The notes under the pieces are model-generated. The model made no database searches. It was not told the origin of the DNA and was given only the letters and a program-made list of their open reading frames with translations. A stretch of DNA of 9,352 nt, taken from assembly GCA_031268065.1 (NCBI GenBank), contig JAIRXX010000037.1:1-9352 (forward strand). The letters run 5' to 3'. The position numbers were made by a program, and so were the translations under genes. This document shows, in pieces, positions 1 through 6,099 of this stretch. The stretch comes from Propionibacteriaceae bacterium. GTDB taxonomy: Bacteria > Actinomycetota > Actinomycetes > Propionibacteriales > Propionibacteriaceae. Position 1 is the stretch's first letter. Each line of letters starts with the position of its first letter.

Positions 1-79
1 CGGCACCAACTCCGAGCCTCGCCGTCTCATGATCCGCCTCGCCGCCGATGTCCCATATGTCGCTCTTTAGCTTGCTCAC
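1..79 (-). CDS. Partial gene downstream of the regulator (N-terminus only, unidentified)
   Basis: A minus-strand reading frame opens with GTG at 79-77 and stays open to the window edge, giving about 26 residues that begin (M/V)SKLKSDIWDIGG. Its GTG overlaps the TGA of the GntR gene (78-76) in a GTGA arrangement, a layout typical of translationally coupled genes in an operon. G dominates the first codon position and about three quarters of third positions are G or C, as expected for a coding frame in this DNA. No clear Shine-Dalgarno precedes it, which fits coupling to the upstream gene. I do not recognise the family from so few residues. The competing reading is the C-terminus of a plus-strand gene in the complementary frame, ending at the TAG at 68-70 and convergent with the regulator. 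I prefer the minus-strand reading because of the 4-nt overlap and base pattern, but it is not certain. Confidence 0.45.
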   Translation of the reverse strand, partial: MSKLKSDIWDIGGEADHETARLGVGA

Positions 80-786
80 ACACGGTATAGGTCGGCGCGG
101 AAGCGGTAGGCGTCGCCCCGGTAGCGGTTGACGCCGATCAGGATCGGCTTTCCGTCGGAGGTGTAGGCCGTCTCGCTGCCGATCAGCACTGGAGAACCGG
201 GGCTGATTCGCAGGGCAGCGGCGGTCTCGGCTGACGCTGGCTCCGCGTGGACGGTGTAGGCGGAACGGTGTACCCGCACGCCGCACAGGGACTCCAACTC
301 GCCATAGAGGGATCGGTCAGTCAGCTCGGCGGTGGCCAGCGCGGATACCCGTTCGTAGGGCAGAACGGTGCGGTCCACACAGATCGGTTGGGAGTCCATC
401 GCCCGCAAACGGCAGATTTCCACCACCTGCGCCCCCGGTGGGATGGACAGTTGTTCGGCCTCCTCGAATGCAGCCGGCCGCACCCGCTGCTCCAACACCT
501 GCGCGGTCGGCGTCAAACCCCGCGCCTGGGCCATCTCAGTGAACGACAGCAGCGTGCTGGGCGGTTCCCCGACTATCTGCCCGGTGACGAACCAGCCGCG
601 TTGGGCGGAACGCAGCAGCCGTCCCTCCTGCTCAAGGCGGGCGAGGGCGCGGCGCAGAGTCACCCGGCTGACACCCAGGCGTTCCGCCAACTCCCGCTCC
701 CCCGGCAAACGAGACGATGGGGGATATTCACCGTGCGCGAGCGCTTGCAACAACGCTCGATAAGCTTCATCAGCTGCTCGAACCAT
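76..786 (-). CDS. GntR-family transcriptional regulator, HutC/UTRA subfamily
   Basis: This is a 236-residue DNA-binding regulator, probably the local repressor of the sugar operon. Residues 1-68 form a GntR winged helix-turn-helix: PGERELAERLGVSR (28-41) followed by the recognition helix VTLRRALARLEQEG (42-55) and a wing ending in GWFV. Residues from about 76 to 232 look like a UTRA effector domain: STLLSFTEMAQARG at its start, the RLRAMDSQPICVDRT strand pair in the middle and a YRGDAYRFRADLYRV end. UTRA regulators of this type (NagR, DasR, TreR) usually bind sugar phosphates, so a phosphorylated intermediate made by the kinase is a plausible inducer; that is inference. The gene is divergent from the transport operon and shares its 133-bp control region, which supports local and autoregulatory control. 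No usable Shine-Dalgarno precedes the ATG at 786; a -10-like element sits at leaderless spacing instead. Confidence 0.92.
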   Translation of the reverse strand: MVRAADEAYRALLQALAHGEYPPSSRLPGERELAERLGVSRVTLRRALARLEQEGRLLRSAQRGWFVTGQIVGEPPSTLLSFTEMAQARGLTPTAQVLEQRVRPAAFEEAEQLSIPPGAQVVEICRLRAMDSQPICVDRTVLPYERVSALATAELTDRSLYGELESLCGVRVHRSAYTVHAEPASAETAAALRISPGSPVLIGSETAYTSDGKPILIGVNRYRGDAYRFRADLYRV

Positions 787-789
787 ATG

Positions 790-846
790 CCAACAATACC
801 AGTTTCTCCCTTTGGTCTGCTATTGGACTACAACTGGTTTACTTGG
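790..846. promoter_or_regulatory. Candidate operator: 15-nt inverted repeat between divergent promoters
   Basis: The minus-strand word AACTGGTATTGTTGG (804-790) is matched at 12 of 15 positions by the plus-strand word AACTGGTTTACTTGG (832-846). The two arms are mirror images around position 818 and are separated by 27 nt. The left arm covers the -10 of the regulator promoter and the right arm lies between the -35 and -10 of the operon promoter, where a bound repressor would block both. Two direct TTGG(T/A)C words (812-817 and 823-828) lie between the arms, 11 nt apart. The link to the adjacent GntR protein is inferred from position; the arms do not spell the textbook NagR/DasR site. Confidence 0.4.
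793..801 (-). promoter_or_regulatory. Putative extended -10 promoter of the GntR gene (leaderless)
   Basis: Read on the minus strand, 801-793 is TGGTATTGT, an extended -10 (TGn plus TATTGT, 4 of 6 matches to TATAAT). The last T is separated by 6 nt from the A of the regulator's ATG at 786, which is where transcription would be expected to begin, so the mRNA may be leaderless. No good -35 is visible at 17-18 nt upstream. The only purine-rich Shine-Dalgarno candidate, GGGAG at 810-806, is 19 nt from the ATG and too far to serve. Confidence 0.4.
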
Positions 847-852
847 TATGGT
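823..852 (+). promoter_or_regulatory. Putative promoter of the transport/hydrolase operon
   Basis: A weak -35 TTGGAC (823-828) is followed after 18 nt by an extended -10, TGGTATGGT (844-852; TATGGT matches 4 of 6 of TATAAT, with TGn in front). The predicted start is near 859, giving a leader of about 60 nt before the GTG at 920. The leader contains a short hairpin (GCGT 868-871 with ACGC 876-879, and CCCG 863-866 with CGGG 887-890) but I see no riboswitch or attenuator. It is the only promoter-like element with room to act upstream of the seven plus-strand genes. Confidence 0.4.
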
Positions 853-905
853 TTGCTTCAGCCCCGAGCGTCACAACGCAGTACGCCGGGAGTCCGCCAA
901 AAAGC

Positions 906-912
906 AAAGGAG
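906..912 (+). promoter_or_regulatory. Shine-Dalgarno deciding the GTG start of the solute-binding protein
   Basis: AAAGGAG lies 7 nt upstream of GTG 920, the ideal distance. The nearby ATG at 915 is only 2 nt away and, in another frame, stops after two codons. Starts further upstream in the lipoprotein frame would put about 36 extra residues ahead of a good signal peptide and would overlap the promoter. Confidence 0.8.
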
Positions 913-919
913 TCATGGC

Positions 920-2281
920 GTGAATAAACAGACCTCCCCCCTCAAGTTCCTGCGGCTGGCCGTCGTTTCCGCGTTGGCCCTGGGCCTAACGGCCTGCGCC
1001 CCCGGCAGCCAAGCACCCGACACAGCCCCAACGGCGGCACCGGTGACCTCCATTGATCCAGCCTCAGCCGGGGAAGTCACCCTGCGGCTCACCGATTTCT
1101 GGGGAGCCAACGAGGGTGAATGGATCGAATCGATGGTCGCCCAATTTGAAGCTAAATATCCCAACATCCACATCGAGCGCACACAGGAGGACTGGGGACA
1201 ACTCACCTCGACGCTCAATCTGCAAATATCCGAGGAAGCAGGCCCCGACATCGCCACCGCGAACAACGGCTGGCAGTCTTTGGGCACGTTGGCCAAGGGC
1301 AACCTGGTGCTCAACCTAGACCAATACGCGGCTGCGTTCGGCTGGGACAAGCTGATCCCCTCCACCATCGCCCGGCAGAACGAATTCAGCACCGACTTCA
1401 CCAAGATCGGTGAAGGATCGCTATTTGGCACTCCAATCGCCCGCGTGCAACCTATCGGCATCTACTACAACATCGAGAAGCTGACCAAGCTCAACGTGGC
1501 ACCGCCAGCGACATTCGCCGAATTCGAGGCTGCGGCGAAGAAGGCCAAAGACGCCGGGGAGATACCGATCAACTACGGCTCCCAAGACTCTCCCACCGCC
1601 GCGCTGCTCGCTCTGCAAGCAGTCTTCGGGACTGCCGGGAGCATCAACGATTACGTCTATGGAAACCCCGCCGTCACCGCCGAACAGACTGGCCTCACCA
1701 AAGCCGCTGAGACAGTGCAGCGCTGGAACGAGGCGGGCTGGTTCACCCCGGACCATGCCGGAATCGACTACCAGACCGCAGTCGCCAATTTCGTCGATGG
1801 CAAGGGCATCTTCCGCTTCGAGTATCAAGGCTCGCTGGGGTTGAGCGTTGAGCAGCAGAGCAAATTCGGCTACATCCAGATGCGCAACGAAAACGGCGGC
1901 ACTGTCGGCGTGGGCGCGTCCCCGGCAGCTTTGGTGATCGCCACCAAGTGCAAGAACCCCGACGTTGCCGCCGCCTTCCTCGATTTCCTGATGTCGCAAC
2001 CTGCCGCGCAAACCGCTGTGGACAACGGGCTGATCCCGCTGCTGCATTCCGATGTGACCACTCCGGCGAATATGCCGCTGCTGAAGCAGGAGATCGAGCA
2101 GATCGCCACCATCGGCGAGTCTGACGGCTACGTCCCCTACTTCGACTGGGCCTCCCCCGGCATGCTCGACGTCTTGGTCCAGCAGATGCAGTTGATGTAC
2201 GGCGGCAGGGCCACCCCGGCTGAGCTGTCCACCGCAGTCGACGTTGAGCGGAACGCCTTCCTCGCAGAGTCGGCAAGCTGA
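920..2281 (+). CDS. Sugar ABC transporter solute-binding lipoprotein (CUT1, MalE/UgpB type)
   Basis: A 453-residue extracytoplasmic receptor that captures the sugar and delivers it to the two permeases encoded next. The GTG start is chosen from the AAAGGAG site and because it yields a standard signal peptide: basic N-terminus (K3, K9, R12), hydrophobic stretch 13-23, and lipobox LTAC with Cys26 as the expected lipidated residue. A Pro/Ala/Thr-rich linker (27-50) follows. The mature fold is of the family-1 extracellular binding protein type: EVTLRLTDFWG near 52-62, the AQFEAKYPNIHIE segment (74-86), TPIARVQPIGIYYNIEKL (171-188), and C-terminal KNPDVAAAFLDFLMS (325-339). Length is normal for the family. 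The ligand cannot be read directly; the hydrolases downstream suggest a beta-linked disaccharide or glycoside. The next gene starts 5 nt after its stop. Confidence 0.93.
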   Translation: MNKQTSPLKFLRLAVVSALALGLTACAPGSQAPDTAPTAAPVTSIDPASAGEVTLRLTDFWGANEGEWIESMVAQFEAKYPNIHIERTQEDWGQLTSTLNLQISEEAGPDIATANNGWQSLGTLAKGNLVLNLDQYAAAFGWDKLIPSTIARQNEFSTDFTKIGEGSLFGTPIARVQPIGIYYNIEKLTKLNVAPPATFAEFEAAAKKAKDAGEIPINYGSQDSPTAALLALQAVFGTAGSINDYVYGNPAVTAEQTGLTKAAETVQRWNEAGWFTPDHAGIDYQTAVANFVDGKGIFRFEYQGSLGLSVEQQSKFGYIQMRNENGGTVGVGASPAALVIATKCKNPDVAAAFLDFLMSQPAAQTAVDNGLIPLLHSDVTTPANMPLLKQEIEQIATIGESDGYVPYFDWASPGMLDVLVQQMQLMYGGRATPAELSTAVDVERNAFLAESAS

Positions 2282-2286
2282 CGCCG

Positions 2287-3189
2287 ATGGCACCTCCGGC
2301 TGGCAGAATCAGGGGGCGGCGCTCACCGATGCGCCGCTCCCGGTGGATGGGGCTGGCAATGGTCTTGGTCCCATTGCTGTTCTACGCAGTGTTCATGCTG
2401 GCCCCCATCTGCCAGTCTTTCTCCTATTCGTTCTACAAGTGGGACGGCCACTCCGCCGCCACCTGGGTCGGTCTGGACAACTATCTGTCCTTCGTCACCG
2501 ATCCGGTGTTGGCATCCACCCTGTCGCATGTGCTGGTGCTGATCGGATTCTTCGCCCTGCTCCCCATCGTGCTCGGATTGGCATCCGCCGCCCTCATCAC
2601 CCGCCGCGCGCTGCCCGGCATGGCGCTATTCCGCTTCATCTACTTCCTGCCCCAAGTGCTGACCTCAGTGGTGGTCGCGTTGGTTTTCAAGCGGCTCTAC
2701 GGCCCGGAGGGACCGATCAACGAATCCTTGCGCGCGGTTGGGCTGGGGTCTTGGACAAAGGCCTGGCTGGGTGACTTCGACTGGGCGCTTCCAGCTTTGG
2801 GCTTGATCGGCACCTGGGTCACCTTCGGCTTCTGCATGGTGCTGTTCATTTCCGGGGTGTCCTCAATCCCCACCGAGCTGTACGAGGCCGCTCGGGTGGA
2901 TGGCGCCGGTCCGCTCCGGGAATTCTTTGCCGTCACCCTTCCGGGTCTGCGCTCCCAACTGGCGGTCGCGCTGACCCTCACCATCACCGGCGCACTGCGC
3001 ACTTTCGACCTGGTTTGGGTGACCACGCGGGGCGGGCCGGGAACGTCCACCCTCACTCCGGCGATAGCGCTCTACCGGGCGGCTTTTGAAAATCCGCAAG
3101 TTGGGCAAGCCGCCGCCATCGGCATCGTGATGGCCTTGCTTTGCCTGCTGATCGCCGTGGCCATCGGACGAATCGCAGAGAGGGAGTGA
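2287..3189 (+). CDS. Sugar ABC transporter permease 1 (MalF/UgpA type)
   Basis: One of two inner-membrane channel subunits of the importer, 300 residues. A very basic cytoplasmic N-terminus (R7-R19) precedes hydrophobic segments at about 21-40, 80-103, 112-134, 168-190, 224-236 and 274-294. The coupling EAA loop that docks on the ATPase is clear: EAARVDGAGPLREFFAVTLP at 200-219. The PGTSTLTPAIALYRAAF stretch near 251-267 is characteristic of the MalF-like half of CUT1 pairs. The start at 2287 lacks a convincing Shine-Dalgarno and is probably coupled to the lipoprotein stop 5 nt upstream. An ATG at 2329 (residue 15) is a real alternative, with AGGGGG at 2311-2316 in front of it at a rather long 12 nt; either leaves the first membrane segment intact. 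Confidence 0.93.
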   Translation: MAPPAGRIRGRRSPMRRSRWMGLAMVLVPLLFYAVFMLAPICQSFSYSFYKWDGHSAATWVGLDNYLSFVTDPVLASTLSHVLVLIGFFALLPIVLGLASAALITRRALPGMALFRFIYFLPQVLTSVVVALVFKRLYGPEGPINESLRAVGLGSWTKAWLGDFDWALPALGLIGTWVTFGFCMVLFISGVSSIPTELYEAARVDGAGPLREFFAVTLPGLRSQLAVALTLTITGALRTFDLVWVTTRGGPGTSTLTPAIALYRAAFENPQVGQAAAIGIVMALLCLLIAVAIGRIAERE

Positions 3190-3195
3190 CTGCCC

Positions 3196-4008
3196 ATGCG
3201 CACCCATAAAGCCGAGACCATCGTCAACTACGCCATGCTGGTGTTGCTCGCCATCGCCGTGCTGTTCCCCGTCTTCGCATTCGTGTCCGCAGCGCTGTCC
3301 CCCGACCGTTCCGGCATCCCAGTGCCGGGCGTATTCGCCTGGGAGAATTTCGCAATCGCCTGGCAGGAGGCCGAATTCTCCAAGTCGATGGTGGTGTCGC
3401 TGACTGTGGCGGTGTCGGCGGTGGCCGCACAACTCGTGCTGGCGGTCCTTGGCGGCTACGGATTCGGCGTCTTGAACGCGGCGGGCCAGAAATTCCTCTA
3501 CCCGCTCATCCTTTTCGGCATCATGGTCTCCATCGAGGCCATCATCGTGCCGCTGTACTACCAGATGCGCGAATTGCAGCTGACCAATTCGCTGCCAGGC
3601 TACATTCTCATCCATGTGGGCACCGGAGTCCCCTTCGGAGTCTTCTGGATGCGGGCTGCCTTCCGCTCACTGCCGAGGTCCATCTTTGAAGCGGCACACA
3701 TCGACGGGGCAGGTTCGATCAAAATGCTGCTCAATGTCGCCCTACCCCTGGTCAAACCCGCGATTCTCACCTACGCGCTGCTGGGCTTCATGTGGACCTG
3801 GAACGACTACTTCCTTTCGCTGATCTTCTTGCACGGCGACAACCAAACCGCCACGGTGGCGCTGGGCGTGTTCCAGGGGAAGTATCTGACCCAATTCAAC
3901 CTGATGGCAGCAGGTGGGCTGATCATCGCCGCTCCCGTGCTGATCCTCTACATCATCTTCCAGCGCCGGTTCATCTCCGGGATGCTGGCAGGTGCCCTCA
4001 AGGAGTGA
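3196..4008 (+). CDS. Sugar ABC transporter permease 2 (MalG/UgpE type)
   Basis: The second channel subunit, 270 residues, with hydrophobic segments at about 10-34, 65-90, 100-121, 135-152, 188-208 and 238-256. The EAA loop is EAAHIDGAGSIKMLLNVALP at 165-184, and the family hallmark W-x-W-N-D-Y appears as MWTWNDYFLSL (199-209). The protein ends in FISGMLAGALKE, the usual C-terminus of MalG-like permeases. The start has AGGGAG (3181-3186, inside the end of permease 1) 9 nt upstream; the intergenic gap is 6 nt. No ATPase gene follows, so the nucleotide-binding subunit must come from another locus, as with the shared MsiK-type ATPases of actinobacteria. Confidence 0.94.
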   Translation: MRTHKAETIVNYAMLVLLAIAVLFPVFAFVSAALSPDRSGIPVPGVFAWENFAIAWQEAEFSKSMVVSLTVAVSAVAAQLVLAVLGGYGFGVLNAAGQKFLYPLILFGIMVSIEAIIVPLYYQMRELQLTNSLPGYILIHVGTGVPFGVFWMRAAFRSLPRSIFEAAHIDGAGSIKMLLNVALPLVKPAILTYALLGFMWTWNDYFLSLIFLHGDNQTATVALGVFQGKYLTQFNLMAAGGLIIAAPVLILYIIFQRRFISGMLAGALKE

Positions 4009-4013
4009 CCCGA

Positions 4014-4787
4014 ATGTCTAGCAAGCCAATCATCGTCGCCAATCCGGGGGAACTCGGCAGTTTGGTGGCCCGGAGAATAGTGGACGCCATGATCCGCGCC
4101 GCCAGCGGGCCGTTCCTGCTCGGCTGTCCAACCGGGCGCACTCCCGAACCGGTGTTCCCACAGCTAGCCGGACTCTTGGCGGAGGCCAACGTCGATGTCT
4201 CGCGCCTGGTTGTGGTGCTGATGGATGAGTACCTAGACCGGGATCAGCGCAGCTTTAGCCTGGTCGATCCGGCGCTGGACTATAGCTGCGTCGGCTATGC
4301 GGAGCGCTTCATCGTCAAACCCATCCTGGATGCCACCGGGGTGGCGCCCCAGGTCTGGCATGCCGAGCCAGACGACCCCGCCAACTACGACGCCCAGCTG
4401 CGCGAAGCCGGTGGCATTGACCTTTTCCTGCTCGCCTCCGGGGCGTCCGACGGGCATGTCGCTTTCAACCCGCAGGGCGTGGGGAGGGATTCGATCACCA
4501 GGGTCATCGAATTGCCCGAACTGACCAGGCGCGACAACGTGGCCACCTGGCCTACGCTGGATTCGATTGACCAAGTGCCCGAATGGGGCATCTCGGTGGG
4601 CATTTCGACCATAGTGGACCTGAGCCGGGAGGCGATCATGATGTTGACCGGGACCGACAAGCGCCGCGCATACGACCGGATCACCTCGGCACGCGCATAC
4701 GAGCCGGATTGGCCGGCGACCTGTGTCAACGCCATCGAAAACCATCTAGTCATCGCTGACCGCTTGGCGGCGGGCAAAACAGAATAA
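4014..4787 (+). CDS. NagB / 6-phosphogluconolactonase-fold sugar-phosphate enzyme, divergent active site
   Basis: A 257-residue cytoplasmic protein of the glucosamine-6-phosphate isomerase/lactonase superfamily. Visible family motifs are the phosphate loop GCPTGRTP (37-44), the acid-base motif LMDEY (69-73), the DGH signature GASDGHVAFN (143-152), VPEWGISVGISTI (188-200) and TGTDK (212-216). Compared with E. coli NagB, the equivalents of Asp72, Asp141, His143 and Lys208 are kept (D71, D146, H148, K216). The FNEP glutamate (Glu148) is replaced by P153, the PTGGTP loop has Arg42 for Gly, and no arginine stands where NagB Arg172 binds phosphate (alignment by eye). It is therefore an isomerase/deaminase-like enzyme of uncertain substrate. 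A lactonase is less likely because the text after DGH is not the usual lactonase type. The start is supported by AGGAG at 4001-4005, 8 nt ahead. It sits between the importer and the GH4 gene. Confidence 0.8.
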   Translation: MSSKPIIVANPGELGSLVARRIVDAMIRAASGPFLLGCPTGRTPEPVFPQLAGLLAEANVDVSRLVVVLMDEYLDRDQRSFSLVDPALDYSCVGYAERFIVKPILDATGVAPQVWHAEPDDPANYDAQLREAGGIDLFLLASGASDGHVAFNPQGVGRDSITRVIELPELTRRDNVATWPTLDSIDQVPEWGISVGISTIVDLSREAIMMLTGTDKRRAYDRITSARAYEPDWPATCVNAIENHLVIADRLAAGKTE

Positions 4788-4795
4788 GAAAGGGA
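4788..4795 (+). promoter_or_regulatory. Shine-Dalgarno of the GH4 gene
   Basis: GAAAGGGA begins directly after the TAA stop of the NagB-like gene and ends 5 nt before ATG 4801. The 13-nt gap contains nothing else. Confidence 0.65.
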
Positions 4796-4800
4796 CGCCA

Positions 4801-6099
4801 ATGGCATCGATCAAACTCGTCTACATAGGCGGCGGCTCCTCGCGGGCGCCTGGAACGGTGGCATCCTTCCTGAAGAAGGGCGCGCAATTCGCCGGTTCCG
4901 AGATAGTCCTCGTTGATCTGGACCCGGATCGGCTGGACGTGGTGCGCCAGATCGCCCAGCGCATCATCGACCATGACCAACTCGACATCCGGGTCCGGGC
5001 CACCACCGACCGCCTTGCCGGACTCGACAGCGCCGACGCGGTGCTCACCAGCTTCCGGCCCGGAGGCTTCGCCGCGCGGGCGTTGGACGAACGCATCCCG
5101 CTCAAATACGGCGTGATCGGCCAGGAGACCCAGGGGCCAGGCGGCTTCTTCATGGCCCTGCGCTCTATCGCCGAATTCGAGCGAATCATCGCAGACCTGC
5201 ACGCAGTGGCACCCAGGGCGCGAATCTTCAACTACACCAATCCGGTCAACATCGTCTCCCAGGCGGTCACCCGGTTCACCGAAACCCCGATCTGGTCGAT
5301 GTGCGAGGGCCTGATCTATTTCCCCGAGCTGGTGCTGCGGGCGGCGGGGCTGGACCCGGCCCGGGCGAATGTCGTAATGGCCGGAGTCAATCACAACGGC
5401 TGGTCCCACACCCACAGCTACGACGGCCAAGACCTGCTGCCGCTGCTGGACGACGCCTGGGACGCGCGCCGCGACGATCCGACGCTGGGCGAACTCGACC
5501 GGCGGCTGTTGCGGCTGGCGGTGACGATGCGCTCGGTGCCCGCCGAGTATTACCAGTATTATTTCTACACCGATGACATTTTGCGCCATTACCAGCTCTC
5601 CAGATTGACTAGGGCGGAATTCATCATGTCCCAGCTACCCGGATACTGGCGGCACTACCGGGAACAGGCAGTCCAGGCGGCCCCGGTACTCGATCCAGAC
5701 CGTTCCCGAGGCGGCATCAACGAATTGGAATTGGCCCTCGACGTAATGGACGCCTTTTACAACAACACCGGGGCCAGGCTGCCGGTGAACTTGCCCAACA
5801 ATGGCGCACTGCCCGGATTCGATGATGACGTCGTGACCGAGGTATGGTGCGCGGTGGACGCCGCTGGAGCGCATCCGGAACCGCAATTGCCGTTGCCGCA
5901 CACCGTGCGCGGCATAACCCAAGCGCTTGCCGAGTACCAATATGTGGCTGCCGAAGCGGCATGGCGGGGGCACCGCAGGGATGCGGTGGCGGCGCTGGCG
6001 GCAAACCCGCTGGTGCCGAGCCTCACCGTGGCCGAGGCCATGTATGGTGAAATGGCGGCGGCCCACCACGACTATCTCCCCGAGCGGCTGCTGCGATGA
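4801..6099 (+). CDS. Glycoside hydrolase family 4, probable 6-phospho-beta-glycosidase
   Basis: A 432-residue cytoplasmic hydrolase of the NAD- and metal-dependent GH4 family, which cleaves by transient oxidation at C3 and elimination. Residues 4-16 (IKLVYIGGGSSRA) form the dinucleotide-binding loop, followed by the EIVLVDLD strand (34-41). FRPGG (85-89) and ARALDERIPLKYGVIGQET (92-110) with GPGGF (112-116) match the substrate and phosphate-binding block of phospho-glycosidases. NYTNP is at 144-148. The expected metal ligands are Cys168 (SMCEGL) and His198 (GVNHNGW). The catalytic-base tyrosine is probably within EYYQYY (249-254), and RGG is at 303-305. The family's subtype motif after the cysteine is normally CNVP (6-P-beta-glucosidase), CDMP (6-P-alpha-glucosidase) or CH-type (unphosphorylated alpha-glycosides). 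Here it is CEGL, so the exact specificity is open. The gene overlaps the kinase by 4 nt, suggesting coupled action. Confidence 0.88.
   Translation: MASIKLVYIGGGSSRAPGTVASFLKKGAQFAGSEIVLVDLDPDRLDVVRQIAQRIIDHDQLDIRVRATTDRLAGLDSADAVLTSFRPGGFAARALDERIPLKYGVIGQETQGPGGFFMALRSIAEFERIIADLHAVAPRARIFNYTNPVNIVSQAVTRFTETPIWSMCEGLIYFPELVLRAAGLDPARANVVMAGVNHNGWSHTHSYDGQDLLPLLDDAWDARRDDPTLGELDRRLLRLAVTMRSVPAEYYQYYFYTDDILRHYQLSRLTRAEFIMSQLPGYWRHYREQAVQAAPVLDPDRSRGGINELELALDVMDAFYNNTGARLPVNLPNNGALPGFDDDVVTEVWCAVDAAGAHPEPQLPLPHTVRGITQALAEYQYVAAEAAWRGHRRDAVAALAANPLVPSLTVAEAMYGEMAAAHHDYLPERLLR

Noticed and set aside
1..70. The C-terminus of a plus-strand gene ending at TAG 68-70.
   Set aside because: The frame is open, but it is the exact complement of the minus-strand frame that has the 4-nt GTGA overlap and a better codon-position pattern; kept as the alternative reading only.
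862..890. A short hairpin in the operon leader that could suggest a riboswitch.
   Set aside because: Only two 4-bp stems with a lopsided internal loop, no known aptamer motif and no terminator-like partner.
812..919. A longer version of the solute-binding protein starting at 812.
   Set aside because: It would add 36 residues ahead of a normal lipoprotein signal peptide, overlap the predicted promoter, and ignore the well-placed AAAGGAG before GTG 920.
915..923. A minimal ATG-GCG-TGA frame overlapping the GTG start of the solute-binding protein.
   Set aside because: The Shine-Dalgarno is only 2 nt away from this ATG, so initiation there is unlikely; the arrangement is probably chance.
1421..2293. 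A 290-codon minus-strand frame opposite the solute-binding protein gene.
   Set aside because: It is complementary to a clear lipoprotein gene and shows no domain or ribosome site; a high-G+C shadow.
3792..4013. A longer start for the NagB-like gene running back into permease 2.
   Set aside because: The extension overlaps the permease coding region out of frame and lacks family similarity; ATG 4014 has AGGAG 8 nt upstream and yields a protein of normal length.
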